A stretch of DNA of 64,000 bases from Lactobacillus sp. ESL0677. Lineage in GTDB: Bacteria; Bacillota; Bacilli; Lactobacillales; Lactobacillaceae. This document shows positions 34,037 to 42,661 of the stretch, piece by piece (within the stretch, counting starts at the first letter, position 1; each line of letters begins with the position of its first letter). The notes below the pieces were generated by a model. That model made no database searches, was not told the origin of the DNA, and saw only the letters and a program-made list of their open reading frames with translations. Made by a program: the position numbers and the translations under genes. The DNA is taken from contig NZ_CP113946.1 in NCBI RefSeq assembly GCF_029392875.1, positions 1,964,799-2,028,798 on the forward strand. Reading direction: 5' to 3'.

Positions 34037-36373
34037 ATGCTGCAATTAAAAGATTTACGCAAATCCTACCACGTGGGTGATACTGTCACACATGCACTTA
34101 ATGATGTTTCGGTTTCATTTCGTAATCAAGAATTTGTCGCCATTTTAGGACCGAGTGGTTCCGGAAAAACAACCATGCTAAACGTCATTGGTGGCCTTGA
34201 CCGTTATGATTCTGGTGACTTAATTATCAACGGTAAATCAACCAAGAATTTTAAAGAAACGGATTGGGATGCATACCGTAACAACTCTGTTGGTTTTGTC
34301 TTCCAAAATTACAATCTAATCTCACATCTCTCAATCATCGCCAACGTCGAATTGGGAATGAATTTATCTGGTGTTCCCGCTAGTGAACGCCATAAACGTG
34401 CAATTGAGGCTTTAACACAAGTTGGTCTGAAGGAACATATTAACAAAAAGCCCAATCAGTTATCTGGGGGGCAAATGCAACGGGTGGCAATTGCGCGAGC
34501 ATTAGCTAATAATCCCGATATTTTACTCTGTGATGAGCCGACTGGAGCCCTTGATACTGAGACTTCTGAGCAAATCATGCAGCTAATTAAGCAGGTTGCT
34601 AAAGATCGCTTAGTAATTATGGTGACGCACAACCCTAAATTAGCTGAGGAATATGCTTCTAGAATTGTTAACTTCCAAGATGGTAAAATTCTCAACGATT
34701 CTGACCCTTATGAACCAAAAGATGAGCAAGATACGTTTAAACTTAAACGCACTAAAATGTCTTATTGGAACGCAATTAAATTGAGTTTTACCAATATTAT
34801 GACCAAAAAAGGTCGCACGACACTGACAGCTTTTGCATCAAGTATCGGAATCATTTCAATTGCCATCGTTTTAGCGCTATCAAACGGTTTTCAAAAGCAA
34901 ATTGATACCACAATGAGCAAGGCACTAGCTAAGTATCCGATTTCAATCAGCCAAACGGCAACTAACGCATCAAGTACTAAAAATGATGATTCTGATAAAA
35001 ACGTCAAAAACCGCGGCTATATCACAGCCAAAGAAAGCGAACTGCAGTCATCCACGCACCAAAATAAAATTACGCCGGCGTATATTGACTACGTGAAAAA
35101 GATTAATCCTGACTACGCTAATAATATTTCTTACCAGCGTGGCGTTAATCTCAATTTACTAGCTAAAGATGGTCAAAAAATTAAACGAGTTAAATTTTCA
35201 ACAATTGCCACTAGCGCCACTAGTGCACAAGAATCTGCATTAGCGGAAGTCCAAGAAAGCAGCGGTTTCGGCTCAGCAGTTTTTCCAACTACTCTTAAAT
35301 CAGGGAAGACTTCATTTCTGAAAGATAATTATCAATTACTTAACGGTTCCTGGCCCAAAAAGGCAACTGACTTAATTCTGGTAACCAACAATAAGGACAC
35401 TGTTAACATCAACGTCTTTAAGAACTTAGGTTTCAAAATTAAAAATGGTGAGAAATTGCCGTTCAACAAGTTGCTTGGTAAAGAATACAAGATCATTGAT
35501 AACGACGATTACTACCAAAAATTGCCAACTGGAATGTTCATCCCGCAAAAAGCTGACACAGCAATGTACAACAATAGTAAAACTACGCTACGAGTAGTCG
35601 GCATTATTCGACCAAAGAACAAAGATTCACTCTCCCTACTTTCTCCTGGAATTACCTACAGTGATCAGCTAACGCAGCACATCATCAAGGCCAACAAAAA
35701 TTCTGCAATTGTGACAGCACAAAAGAAGTCCAAACAGAATGTCATGACTGGACAAAATATGAGCACAGCTGAAAAGAAGCAAATGATGCAAGCTATCGGT
35801 GGTTCCACCTTGCCAATGGGCATCATGATTTATCCAAATGACTTTAATTCAAAAGATAAAGTCTTAAATTACCTCGACAAATGGAATAAAGGTAAGAGTA
35901 AGAAAAATAAGATTATTTATACCGATATGTCAAGTGCCGTTACATCAATGACTGGTGGTCTGCTCAACGGAATTACCACGGTTCTTGTAGCCTTTGCTGC
36001 AATATCATTGGTTACCTCAATGATTATGATTGGGATTTTAACTTATACTTCCGTTCTTGAACGAACTAAAGAAATTGGTGTGCTCAAAGCTCTCGGAGCT
36101 CGGAAGAAAGATATTACCCGTGTGTTTGATGCCGAGACATTTATTCTGGGAGTCTTTTCAGGAGTCTTGGGCATTATCATCGCTTACCTGTTAACCTTCC
36201 CAATTAACAGCATCTTGTACAATATCACCGATTTAACAAATGTAGCTCAACTTAATCCAATCCACGCATTAATTTTGATCATCATTTCAACAATTTTGAC
36301 TCTGATTGGCGGCCATCTCCCAGCACGCATGGCAGCCAAAAAGGATGCAGCAATTGCATTAAGAAGTGAATAA
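34037..36373 (+). CDS. ABC transporter ATPase-permease fusion, MacB-like
   Basis: 778 aa. ATPase domain at 1-235: Walker A 'GPSGSGKTTML', signature 'LSGGQMQR', Walker B 'ILLCDEPTGALD', H-loop 'VTHN'. A linker leads to one membrane segment (about 265-285), an extracytoplasmic domain (about 300-620) and three FtsX-type segments (about 645-775). This layout is the Firmicute type-VII ABC family linked to antimicrobial-peptide export or resistance and to envelope stress. No two-component system is adjacent. RBS is weak; ATG 34037 gives the complete ATPase. Confidence 0.9.
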   Translation: MLQLKDLRKSYHVGDTVTHALNDVSVSFRNQEFVAILGPSGSGKTTMLNVIGGLDRYDSGDLIINGKSTKNFKETDWDAYRNNSVGFVFQNYNLISHLSIIANVELGMNLSGVPASERHKRAIEALTQVGLKEHINKKPNQLSGGQMQRVAIARALANNPDILLCDEPTGALDTETSEQIMQLIKQVAKDRLVIMVTHNPKLAEEYASRIVNFQDGKILNDSDPYEPKDEQDTFKLKRTKMSYWNAIKLSFTNIMTKKGRTTLTAFASSIGIISIAIVLALSNGFQKQIDTTMSKALAKYPISISQTATNASSTKNDDSDKNVKNRGYITAKESELQSSTHQNKITPAYIDYVKKINPDYANNISYQRGVNLNLLAKDGQKIKRVKFSTIATSATSAQESALAEVQESSGFGSAVFPTTLKSGKTSFLKDNYQLLNGSWPKKATDLILVTNNKDTVNINVFKNLGFKIKNGEKLPFNKLLGKEYKIIDNDDYYQKLPTGMFIPQKADTAMYNNSKTTLRVVGIIRPKNKDSLSLLSPGITYSDQLTQHIIKANKNSAIVTAQKKSKQNVMTGQNMSTAEKKQMMQAIGGSTLPMGIMIYPNDFNSKDKVLNYLDKWNKGKSKKNKIIYTDMSSAVTSMTGGLLNGITTVLVAFAAISLVTSMIMIGILTYTSVLERTKEIGVLKALGARKKDITRVFDAETFILGVFSGVLGIIIAYLLTFPINSILYNITDLTNVAQLNPIHALILIIISTILTLIGGHLPARMAAKKDAAIALRSE

Positions 36374-36376
36374 TTT

Positions 36377-36425
36377 TAGCAAAAAAAGTTATGTTCCATG
36401 TGTAACAATGGTCATAACTTTTTTG
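36377..36425 (+). terminator. Terminator of the ABC gene, parS-like loop
   Basis: AGCAAAAAAAGTTATG / CATAACTTTTTTGCT stem of about 15 bp. The loop contains TGTTCCATGTGTAACA (36392-36407), two mismatches from parS. Confidence 0.75.
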
Positions 36426-36469
36426 CTGGTTAATTTTAATAAAGAATAAAACAATGAACGAATAAAAAA

Positions 36470-36724
36470 ACACAACTCCACCGTTATTTAGATGAAAATG
36501 GGCTTGTTAAAGCATGACCCAGAAAAGCACATAAACGGCAGCTAATTTTACAATATTTAGCCAGTAAATTTGAAGCTAACAAAAAATATTCAGCACCTAA
36601 AATCAATTTAATTTTACGAAAATATATTGATAATTATATTACCCGCAGACGCGACCTGGTCGAAGCTCACTTATTAGAACGAGCAGATAGCGGCATTAGC
36701 TATTGGCTTAAATCCGGAAAATAA
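36470..36724 (+). pseudogene. DUF2087 domain remnant with internal TGA
   Basis: One frame reads 'RYLDENGLVKA', TGA (36515-36517), then 'PRKAHKRQLILQYLASKF' and, to the stop at 36722-36724, '-LILRKYID-', '-RRRDLVEAHLLERAD-' and '-GISYWLKSGK'. This is the DUF2087 C-terminal domain, in which a Trp-Pro normally sits at the TGA position (TGG to TGA). There is no plausible start codon or RBS, so the N-terminal (usually DNA-binding) part is lost. It explains the 435-bp gap before nagB. Confidence 0.75.
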
Positions 36725-36750
36725 AATTATTTTTTTAACTCCTTTTTATA

Positions 36751-36780
36751 TTGACAAATTGGCATATACCAATTTATAAT
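36751..36780 (+). promoter_or_regulatory. nagB promoter with NagR/HutC-type operator in the spacer
   Basis: TTGACA (36751-36756) and TATAAT (36775-36780), both perfect, are separated by 18 bp. The spacer AATTGGCATATACCAATT is a near-perfect palindrome with arms AATTGG/CCAATT. It resembles the TTGGTATA-type operators of GntR/HutC NagR (dre sites). Binding would block the promoter directly and be relieved by glucosamine-6-phosphate. Confidence 0.7.
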
Positions 36781-36808
36781 TAATTTATCAGATCTAGGAG
36801 GAGCAACT

Positions 36809-37522
36809 ATGAAAATAATTACCACAACCAACAATGTCCAAGGCGGCGTTGAAGCTTTCAAAATTTTTAAATATGAAATCGAAAACGGCGCTAAAGTACT
36901 AGGACTTGCTACTGGTTCTACCCCAGTAACTTTATACCAAGAATTAGCAGCAAGTAGCCTTGATACTAGTAACTTAATCAGCATTAACTTGGACGAATAC
37001 GTCGGTTTAACTCCTGATAACGACCAAAGTTACCATTACTTTATGCAACAGCATCTCTTTGCTAAGAAGACATTTAAGAAAACTTACATTCCTGATGGTA
37101 TTAAGGCAATTAGCGATCCTGAAGGCGCTGCCGCTGATTACGATAAAATCATTGCTGAAAATCCAATCGATGTGCAACTTTTAGGGATTGGCCAAAATGG
37201 TCACATTGCCTTTAACGAGCCTGGAACCTCTTTTGACTCAACCACTCATGAAGTAACATTAACCGAAAATACAATTAAAGCAAATTCTCGTTTCTTCAGT
37301 AATATTGATGATGTACCAAAATCCGCTATTTGTATGGGCATCGCCAACATTATGTCAGCCAAAAAAATTGTAATTATGGCTTTTGGTGCTACCAAGGCTA
37401 AGGCAATCAAAGCAATGATTTCCGGGCCTGTAACAGAAGACATGCCAGCATCTATCTTGCAAAAGCACCCTGACGTAACAGTAATTGTTGACCCAGCCGC
37501 TGCAAGTGAACTAAATAAATAA
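36809..37522 (+). CDS. nagB: Glucosamine-6-phosphate deaminase
   Basis: 237 aa. It converts glucosamine-6-phosphate to fructose-6-phosphate and ammonia. Signature '[21 protein letters not shown]' carries the catalytic Asp-His-Glu region; '[13 protein letters not shown]' binds substrate phosphate; '[10 protein letters not shown]' holds the active Asp. GGAGG lies upstream. The promoter has an operator palindrome. It stands alone; nagA is not adjacent. Firmicute short form without the C-terminal allosteric extension. Confidence 0.97.
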   Translation: MKIITTTNNVQGGVEAFKIFKYEIENGAKVLGLATGSTPVTLYQELAASSLDTSNLISINLDEYVGLTPDNDQSYHYFMQQHLFAKKTFKKTYIPDGIKAISDPEGAAADYDKIIAENPIDVQLLGIGQNGHIAFNEPGTSFDSTTHEVTLTENTIKANSRFFSNIDDVPKSAICMGIANIMSAKKIVIMAFGATKAKAIKAMISGPVTEDMPASILQKHPDVTVIVDPAAASELNK

Positions 37523-37535
37523 TTCAAATTTAACA

Positions 37536-37563
37536 AACACTGTATTAATTACAGTGTTTTTTT
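37536..37563 (+). terminator. Terminator of nagB
   Basis: ACACTGTA / TACAGTGT stem followed by a T-run. Confidence 0.85.
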
Positions 37564-37672
37564 ATGCTCAAAATTGGATAGAATAAAAACAATATATTTA
37601 TTGGTGCATATTATTAACTAGTAGAATATTTAGGGCCTATGATAAGTTTAACTACTCAAAGGATGTGATAAA

Positions 37673-38227
37673 TTGAAGCGAAGTAAAAAATGGCTATTGA
37701 TATTATGTGCAGTACTCCTATTGCCCGTGCCAGTCTATCTTTTATGGCAAAATTGTAACTTATGGCAAAAATATTTACAGCTAAAATTACCATCAATCAG
37801 TACTCTTAACCCAATATTTACTTGGTATCTAATTGCCATTAGCACCATTATGATTATTATTTTAATTATTAGTTTACTGATCTTGCTTTTTTGGCCAGTA
37901 CAAAGCAGTTTTCACTTGATTCCAAAACAAAGCGGACAAGTAAAAATCACTAATAAAGCCGTCAACGGTTTTGTCCTAAGCTCACTAAAAGACCTCCCCT
38001 ACCTAAACAACGCTAAGGTTGATTCCAAATTAACTAAGCACCATATCAAAATTAGTGTGAGCGGTAATCTTGGAGCTGGAGAAAATGTGGCCAATTTGCT
38101 TGAAGGCTATCTTCAAAAAATAAAAGTTGACCTTAAGCAACTACTAGGGATTGAGCAAAAGCCAAAAATCAAAATCAAGTTTACTAACTATCACAACGGT
38201 GAAAAGCCTGAAAAGCGCGTTCAGTAA
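37673..38227 (+). CDS. amaP: Alkaline shock response membrane anchor protein AmaP
   Basis: 184 aa. Two N-terminal membrane segments ('WLLILCAVLLLPVPVYLLW', 'WYLIAISTIMIIILIISLLILLFW') are followed by a cytoplasmic domain of AmaP type. AmaP anchors the Asp23/Gls24 protein to the membrane. The start is TTG 37673 with AAGGA 9 nt upstream. First gene of amaP-DUF2273-asp23; a terminator closes the operon. Confidence 0.85.
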   Translation: MKRSKKWLLILCAVLLLPVPVYLLWQNCNLWQKYLQLKLPSISTLNPIFTWYLIAISTIMIIILIISLLILLFWPVQSSFHLIPKQSGQVKITNKAVNGFVLSSLKDLPYLNNAKVDSKLTKHHIKISVSGNLGAGENVANLLEGYLQKIKVDLKQLLGIEQKPKIKIKFTNYHNGEKPEKRVQ

Positions 38228-38238
38228 AGGAGGTTAAA

Positions 38239-38418
38239 ATGAAAGAAATCTTGCAAAATCACCTTCCAGAAATAAGTGGCGCGATCGTCGGTTTACTTTT
38301 AGCTTTTTGTTTTTTGGGATTAGGCTTTTTTAAGACAATTTTTGTAATCATAATGTTAATATGCGGCCTACTAGTTGGGCACTTTTGGCCAATACTCAAA
38401 AAGCTAATGAACAAATAA
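38239..38418 (+). CDS. DUF2273 small membrane protein
   Basis: 59 aa: 'MKEILQNHLPEISGAIVGLL' followed by two hydrophobic stretches and 'HFWPILKKLMNK'. This is the DUF2273 family always found between amaP and asp23. It likely helps hold the Asp23 complex at the membrane. AAAGGAGG precedes the ATG; 11 bp after amaP. Confidence 0.85.
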   Translation: MKEILQNHLPEISGAIVGLLLAFCFLGLGFFKTIFVIIMLICGLLVGHFWPILKKLMNK

Positions 38419-38438
38419 TTTATAGAGGAGATTTTAAT

Positions 38439-38924
38439 ATGACACAAACAAATTCAAATCAAAAAATTAAAGGCGAGCTAAAATACGATTCTAAAGTAAT
38501 CCAGAAAATCATTGGCATTGCCTTATCAGACATCAAAGGACTGTTAACCGTTGATGGCGGCTTTTTCTCTAATTTGACCGATAAAATTGTTAATAATAAT
38601 GATGTTACGACCGGTGTCAATGTAGAAGTTGGCAAAACTCAAGTTGCCGTTGATATTGATATTGTTGCAGAATATGGCGTACAAATCACAAAATTATACG
38701 ATCAAATCAAAGAGAAGATTTACAACAAGGTCAAAGAAATGACGGGACTCGATACTGTTGAAGTTAACGTCACTGTTGTTGATATTAAGACTCAGGAACA
38801 ACATCAAAAAGATTCTGTCAGCTTGCAAGATCGCATTACAGGTGTAACCAAAGATACTAAAGAAAAAATTGATGATCAAAAAGATAGGAACCAAACAGAA
38901 GCTAAAGAAGACCGAGTAAAGTAA
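38439..38924 (+). CDS. Asp23/Gls24-family envelope stress protein
   Basis: 161 aa. Core 'GELKYDSKVIQKIIGIALSDIKGLLTVDGGF' and 'VAVDIDIVAEYGVQITKLYDQIKEKIYNKVKEMTGL' define the family; the C-terminal 40 residues are a charged Lys/Asp/Gln-rich tail. The protein is abundant, cytoplasmic and membrane-associated through AmaP in staphylococci. GAGGAG before ATG 38439; the longer reading from 38361 lies in the DUF2273 gene. Confidence 0.92.
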   Translation: MTQTNSNQKIKGELKYDSKVIQKIIGIALSDIKGLLTVDGGFFSNLTDKIVNNNDVTTGVNVEVGKTQVAVDIDIVAEYGVQITKLYDQIKEKIYNKVKEMTGLDTVEVNVTVVDIKTQEQHQKDSVSLQDRITGVTKDTKEKIDDQKDRNQTEAKEDRVK

Positions 38925-38941
38925 TTTACTTCTAACTAATA

Positions 38942-38970
38942 AGGGCAGTGATTATATCACTGCCCTTTTT
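38942..38970 (+). terminator. Terminator of the amaP-asp23 operon
   Basis: GGGCAGTGAT / ATCACTGCCC perfect 10-bp stem, 3-nt loop and T-run. Confidence 0.9.
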
Positions 38971-38971
38971 T

Positions 38972-38985
38972 ATTTCCCGGGAAAT
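38972..38985. promoter_or_regulatory. Noc binding site-like palindrome, perfect
   Basis: ATTTCCCGGGAAAT is identical to the B. subtilis Noc consensus and is part of an 18-bp perfect palindrome (38970-38987). Intergenic, 2 bp after a terminator. Confidence 0.7.
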
Positions 38986-39077
38986 AATTATTTAATTACA
39001 ATAGTGCAATAATTCTCTGCTTGCTCTTTTAAAATAATTTCACCATAATTTATTTATAAAATATGGAGGAAAGAAAA

Positions 39078-39701
39078 ATGAAATTTGGTGAGCATTTAAA
39101 ACAGGCGCGAATTACGCGTCATTTAACTCAAGAAGAAGTTGCCGAAAAGTTCTTCGTTAGCAGACAAACAATTTCTAGTTGGGAAAATGAAAAGACTTAT
39201 CCTGACATGGCTAGTCTAATCAAACTAAGTGATTACTACCAGATTTCACTTGATACCCTCTTAAAGGAGGATTCGGGTATGCGTGAATATCTAGAAAAAA
39301 AGAATGTTGCCCAAGAATTAAGAAATATCCAAAAATATTTAGGATTGATAGAAGCAATAATATTAGTTGTTTGTTTAGCTGAGATACTTGACATTGTTAA
39401 GCTTCACGGCTTCTTCCTACTGCTTATATTAATTCAAATTCCTTTAACAAAGGCTATTAGACATATCAATAATTTTAACAAATCAAACAATTTAGGGATT
39501 GAATCAAAGTATCACAGTTTCTTTAAAAAGCATAGTTGGCTAGGATATCTTATTTTTTTAATACTGGCAATGATGCAATTAGGCGTCAACCTATTACATG
39601 ATCCAAAATCCGAGTATCTTACAGACATCATTGGAGAACTTATAGTAATACTAATATATTTCGGACTTATTTATAAACTTGAAAAAAAGCATAATTATTA
39701 A
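39078..39701 (+). CDS. XRE-family HTH regulator with membrane domain (copy 1)
   Basis: 207 aa. The Cro/CI-type HTH (about 1-65) reads 'LKQARITRHLTQEEVAEKFFVSRQTISSWENEKTYPD'. The rest has four membrane segments ('GLIEAIILVVCLAEIL' onward). This HTH plus membrane layout suggests a membrane-tethered regulator. Its first ~75 residues are nearly identical to those of copy 2 at 40947, while the membrane parts differ. GGAGG before ATG 39078. Followed by a CPBP protease gene 21 bp downstream. Confidence 0.85.
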   Translation: MKFGEHLKQARITRHLTQEEVAEKFFVSRQTISSWENEKTYPDMASLIKLSDYYQISLDTLLKEDSGMREYLEKKNVAQELRNIQKYLGLIEAIILVVCLAEILDIVKLHGFFLLLILIQIPLTKAIRHINNFNKSNNLGIESKYHSFFKKHSWLGYLIFLILAMMQLGVNLLHDPKSEYLTDIIGELIVILIYFGLIYKLEKKHNY

Positions 39702-39722
39702 TATTTAGAATCGAGATCAATC

Positions 39723-40934
39723 ATGTTTTCAGAAACAACTATTAAAAAATGGCATTTTTGCCAAACATTATTCCAATTAATTATTTTATTAGGAATTCTT
39801 ATTTTAGGACTTATTCGGCATCATTTTTTATTGTCAAATAAAGCTGTAGCATCATATGTATTTTTACTAATTTTGATAATTTTTATCTGTTTACAATTTA
39901 CATTATTGAAAAGTGACCTCAATCCTAATAGTCACCTAGTGCAATTTAACAATTATTGGGAAAGTCTCAGCATTACATTTTCCCTACAACTTACACTCTA
40001 TTTAATAATCAAACTACTAAATAGATATCACATTCTAAACAGTACCTTTTGGATTGCATTATTTACCCTTTATTCATTTATCATGTATATTCCAATGGCC
40101 AAACTTGCATTATGCAAAATAAAAAACATTTGGGGTAGAATTTTTATTACCTTTATCATGTTTTCACTTTTGCTATTTGCACCAGATACATTTATAGATG
40201 CCGCAAAACCTGCGCATTGGTTGCTAATTCTTAATCAGTCGGAATTTAGTGGCGCAATCATTTTTGCAATCATTATGTTATTTGTCATGCACGATTGGGG
40301 ATTCCAAGCGCCACACTTGCGAATTAGTAAACGAGCTTCAAAAGCAATTATTGGAATTATCTGTTTGTTCATCATTGTCAGATGCTTATTTAATGGTTTC
40401 AATGTTAGTGAATCTTGGACAAGTATTTTAACTTCTTGGGATTTTCATTTAGCAAAATCTATAGCGATTCCATTTTTTAGTTCTCTTAAAGCTGGCATTG
40501 CGGAAGAATTATTAATGCGTTTCTGTGTATTAAGCTTATTACTACGTTACTTTCAAAATTCTCACAGACAAATTCTGTGGTCTGTTCTATGTGATGGCTT
40601 AATTTTTGGCTCATTACATATCACAAATTTAGTTGCACAATCTGTTTCTGCTACCCTGCAGCAAATGCTTTTTGCTTGTTGTTCTGGATTTGTTTTTGCG
40701 GCAATTTATTTATATTCCGACTCTATCTTAATTAGCATGGGCTACCATGCATTATTTGATGCTGCAGCCGCTGTTACATCAGGGTCTCTAATTATGTTTT
40801 CACCTGCCGCTTTTGATTGGCAAATAACAATTTCCCTGGCAATTATTGATATTATTTTTGCCTATTTCTTAATTTCTGGCTCCAGAAAAAGCACAATTAT
40901 ATCCAACTTAAAACGTAGAAAATTATACCTTTAG
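39723..40934 (+). CDS. CPBP-family intramembrane metalloprotease
   Basis: 403 aa, about ten membrane segments. The catalytic signature 'KAGIAEELLMRFCVLSLLLR' (EExxxR, near 258), 'LIFGSLHITNL' and 'ISMGYHALFDAAAA' (third motif with His) are all present. The family includes bacteriocin-immunity and peptide-processing proteases. It lies between two near-identical HTH-membrane regulators in one probable operon, ahead of a secreted cysteine peptide. Substrate is unknown. Confidence 0.85.
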   Translation: MFSETTIKKWHFCQTLFQLIILLGILILGLIRHHFLLSNKAVASYVFLLILIIFICLQFTLLKSDLNPNSHLVQFNNYWESLSITFSLQLTLYLIIKLLNRYHILNSTFWIALFTLYSFIMYIPMAKLALCKIKNIWGRIFITFIMFSLLLFAPDTFIDAAKPAHWLLILNQSEFSGAIIFAIIMLFVMHDWGFQAPHLRISKRASKAIIGIICLFIIVRCLFNGFNVSESWTSILTSWDFHLAKSIAIPFFSSLKAGIAEELLMRFCVLSLLLRYFQNSHRQILWSVLCDGLIFGSLHITNLVAQSVSATLQQMLFACCSGFVFAAIYLYSDSILISMGYHALFDAAAAVTSGSLIMFSPAAFDWQITISLAIIDIIFAYFLISGSRKSTIISNLKRRKLYL

Positions 40935-40946
40935 GAGATTAAACAC

Positions 40947-41618
40947 ATGAAATTTGGTGAGCATTTAAAACAGGCACGAATTACGCGTCACTTAACTCAA
41001 GAAGAAGTTGCCGAAAAATTCTTTATTAGTAGACAGACAATTTCTAGCTGGGAAAATGAAAAAACTTATCCAGATATTGTTACACTAATTAAACTAAGTG
41101 ACTACTACCAAATTTCACTTGATACCCTATTGAAGGAGGATACGGGTATGAAAGAATATTTAGAAAAAAAGAATGTCATTACAAAACTAAAGCCAATTAA
41201 GTGGTGTCTAACAGTAATTGGCCTGATATTAATTGCTTTTTGGTTAGTCAGCCTTAGTTACTCCAACATTTTCATTCTGTTAGCATTAGTAATCACGATT
41301 TTTGTCATCACAGCTTTAGCAAGACTAAATGAACTCGATCAAGCAAATTCTCTAGGCTTAAAATATAATTGGCAAAAATACTTTGATGAGCATTCCAAAA
41401 TAAATTATCTTGTTTTTACAATCATATTAATTTTAGCGATTAGCTTGATTATTTACCAACTTCAAAACATTAATTTTAATAGTGCAACTATATCAGGCAC
41501 ATCTGAATCAGCAGGTGAAAACTTCGGTTATATCATAGGTTATGTTTTTGGCGATTTAACACATCGCCTACTATCTGTAGTGCTTGTTATCGAACTTTAT
41601 AAACAATGCATTGAATAA
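40947..41618 (+). CDS. XRE-family HTH regulator with membrane domain (copy 2)
   Basis: 223 aa. HTH (1-65) almost identical to copy 1 at 39078-39701, including DNA sequence; the membrane half has four segments but a different sequence and a Gly/Ser-rich stretch ('SATISGTSESAGENFGYIIGY'). The pair suggests duplication followed by gene conversion or by shuffling of the 5' part. AGGAG precedes the ATG; 12 bp after the CPBP gene. Confidence 0.85.
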   Translation: MKFGEHLKQARITRHLTQEEVAEKFFISRQTISSWENEKTYPDIVTLIKLSDYYQISLDTLLKEDTGMKEYLEKKNVITKLKPIKWCLTVIGLILIAFWLVSLSYSNIFILLALVITIFVITALARLNELDQANSLGLKYNWQKYFDEHSKINYLVFTIILILAISLIIYQLQNINFNSATISGTSESAGENFGYIIGYVFGDLTHRLLSVVLVIELYKQCIE

Positions 41619-41693
41619 AATTATTTTAATAAATACATGATATTTTCCGCCTAGCAGTCTATAATAAAAGCAAAAATATTAGGAGGTTACTCT

Positions 41694-41933
41694 ATGAAAT
41701 TAACTAAAAAAACGATGCTAGTAGCAACTGGTATTAGTCTTATTGCCGGTTTTGGCATTGGTAGTCTTAATCCCCTGCGCTCCACCAATGCAGACACAGA
41801 AAATAACTACCATGATAACGCAACTTATTGCAACTATCATAATCGTTATAAGAACTCATCATACTGCTATAATCAACGTAACACACATCGCGTAAATTCT
41901 AATAATTACCGTTGTTCTAATGGTTGTTGGTAA
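41694..41933 (+). CDS. Small secreted Tyr/Asn/Cys-rich peptide
   Basis: 79 aa. A basic N-terminus and hydrophobic core ('MKLTKKTMLVATGISLIAGF') form a signal peptide, with probable cleavage after 'RSTNA'. The mature part of about 46 aa has four Cys (positions about 13, 25, 41, 45 of the mature form) ending 'YRCSNGCW', enough for two disulfides, with many Tyr and Asn. TATAAT at 41660-41665, AGGAGG RBS and a terminator make it a separate unit. No known bacteriocin motif such as YGNGV is present. Its neighbours (CPBP protease, membrane HTH regulators) suggest a bacteriocin-like or signalling peptide, as inference only. Confidence 0.7.
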   Translation: MKLTKKTMLVATGISLIAGFGIGSLNPLRSTNADTENNYHDNATYCNYHNRYKNSSYCYNQRNTHRVNSNNYRCSNGCW

Positions 41934-41942
41934 TTTACAAAA

Positions 41943-41971
41943 AAGCTTAGCAAGTTTTGCTAAGCTTTTTT
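41943..41971 (+). terminator. Terminator of the secreted peptide gene
   Basis: AAGCTTAGCAA / TTGCTAAGCTT 11-bp perfect stem and T-run. Confidence 0.9.
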
Positions 41972-41987
41972 TGTTACATGTGAAACA
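41972..41987. promoter_or_regulatory. parS-like site (ParB/Spo0J), one mismatch
   Basis: TGTTACATGTGAAACA against consensus TGTTNCACGTGAAACA: one change (C to T). Directly after a terminator, in the convergent gap between two genes. Confidence 0.65.
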
Positions 41988-41991
41988 ACAG

Positions 41992-42516
41992 CTAACTAAT
42001 TAGCCGCTTAACTTCACTAATTTCTTTTTTCAAAGGTTGCATACCATCTAGTACCAAGTCCGCATTCTTAGCAACATACTCTTGATTATCAACATATAAC
42101 TGCCGCGCCGTTGATAAATATACTTTAGCCCAAGCGATTATTTCTGCTGCAGTTTTATTTTGATCATCACGGATTATCTGCCGTGCAAAAGCAACATCCA
42201 GTGGCGTTTTAATATAGACTACCCAAGTTATATACGGCTTTAAAACTTCATGACAATAACCGAAAGGAAAATCAATCAAAATCAACGGTACATTATTGTA
42301 CACTTGCTTAAAGTCATTCATTAATTTACTAATATCGTACTGATTTATCGCTTCTTTTAAGGGCACTGTTGGTTCTGGTGCACTAGGTAATTGATCGATA
42401 TCGTAATCGTCAAATGAAATAACCTTGCTAAATGAATATAATTTACTCAATTCATTAATCAGCGTCGTTTTTCCACTCGCGGTTACACCACTAACTACAA
42501 GGACTTTACTCTTCAT
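41992..42516 (-). CDS. P-loop kinase (uridine/adenylate kinase-like)
   Basis: 174 aa. Walker A 'VVSGVTASGKTTLINELSK' is followed by 'VISFDDYDID', a DD motif typical of uridine/pantothenate kinase-like P-loop enzymes, and 'LILIDFPFGYC' (Walker B-like). A later basic segment 'ARQIIRDD' could be the lid. Substrate unknown. I start at ATG 42516, because TATAAT at 42539 (minus strand) would put a promoter inside the longer reading from 42567. RBS is weak. Confidence 0.7.
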   Translation of the reverse strand: MKSKVLVVSGVTASGKTTLINELSKLYSFSKVISFDDYDIDQLPSAPEPTVPLKEAINQYDISKLMNDFKQVYNNVPLILIDFPFGYCHEVLKPYITWVVYIKTPLDVAFARQIIRDDQNKTAAEIIAWAKVYLSTARQLYVDNQEYVAKNADLVLDGMQPLKKEISEVKRLIS

Positions 42517-42661
42517 GGGTTCTTCTCGACTTTCTAAATAATCAAATTCATTATAAAGCGAATTCAAAGTAACTACACTTTTTTATTGTAAAGCATCTAA
42601 CAAGTACGATATAATTACATTGAAAAAAATATTTTATTATCAAACATAGGGAGCTTATACT

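Noticed and set aside
34071..34082. CACGTG in the ABC gene start
   Set aside because: Flanks do not extend to the parS consensus.
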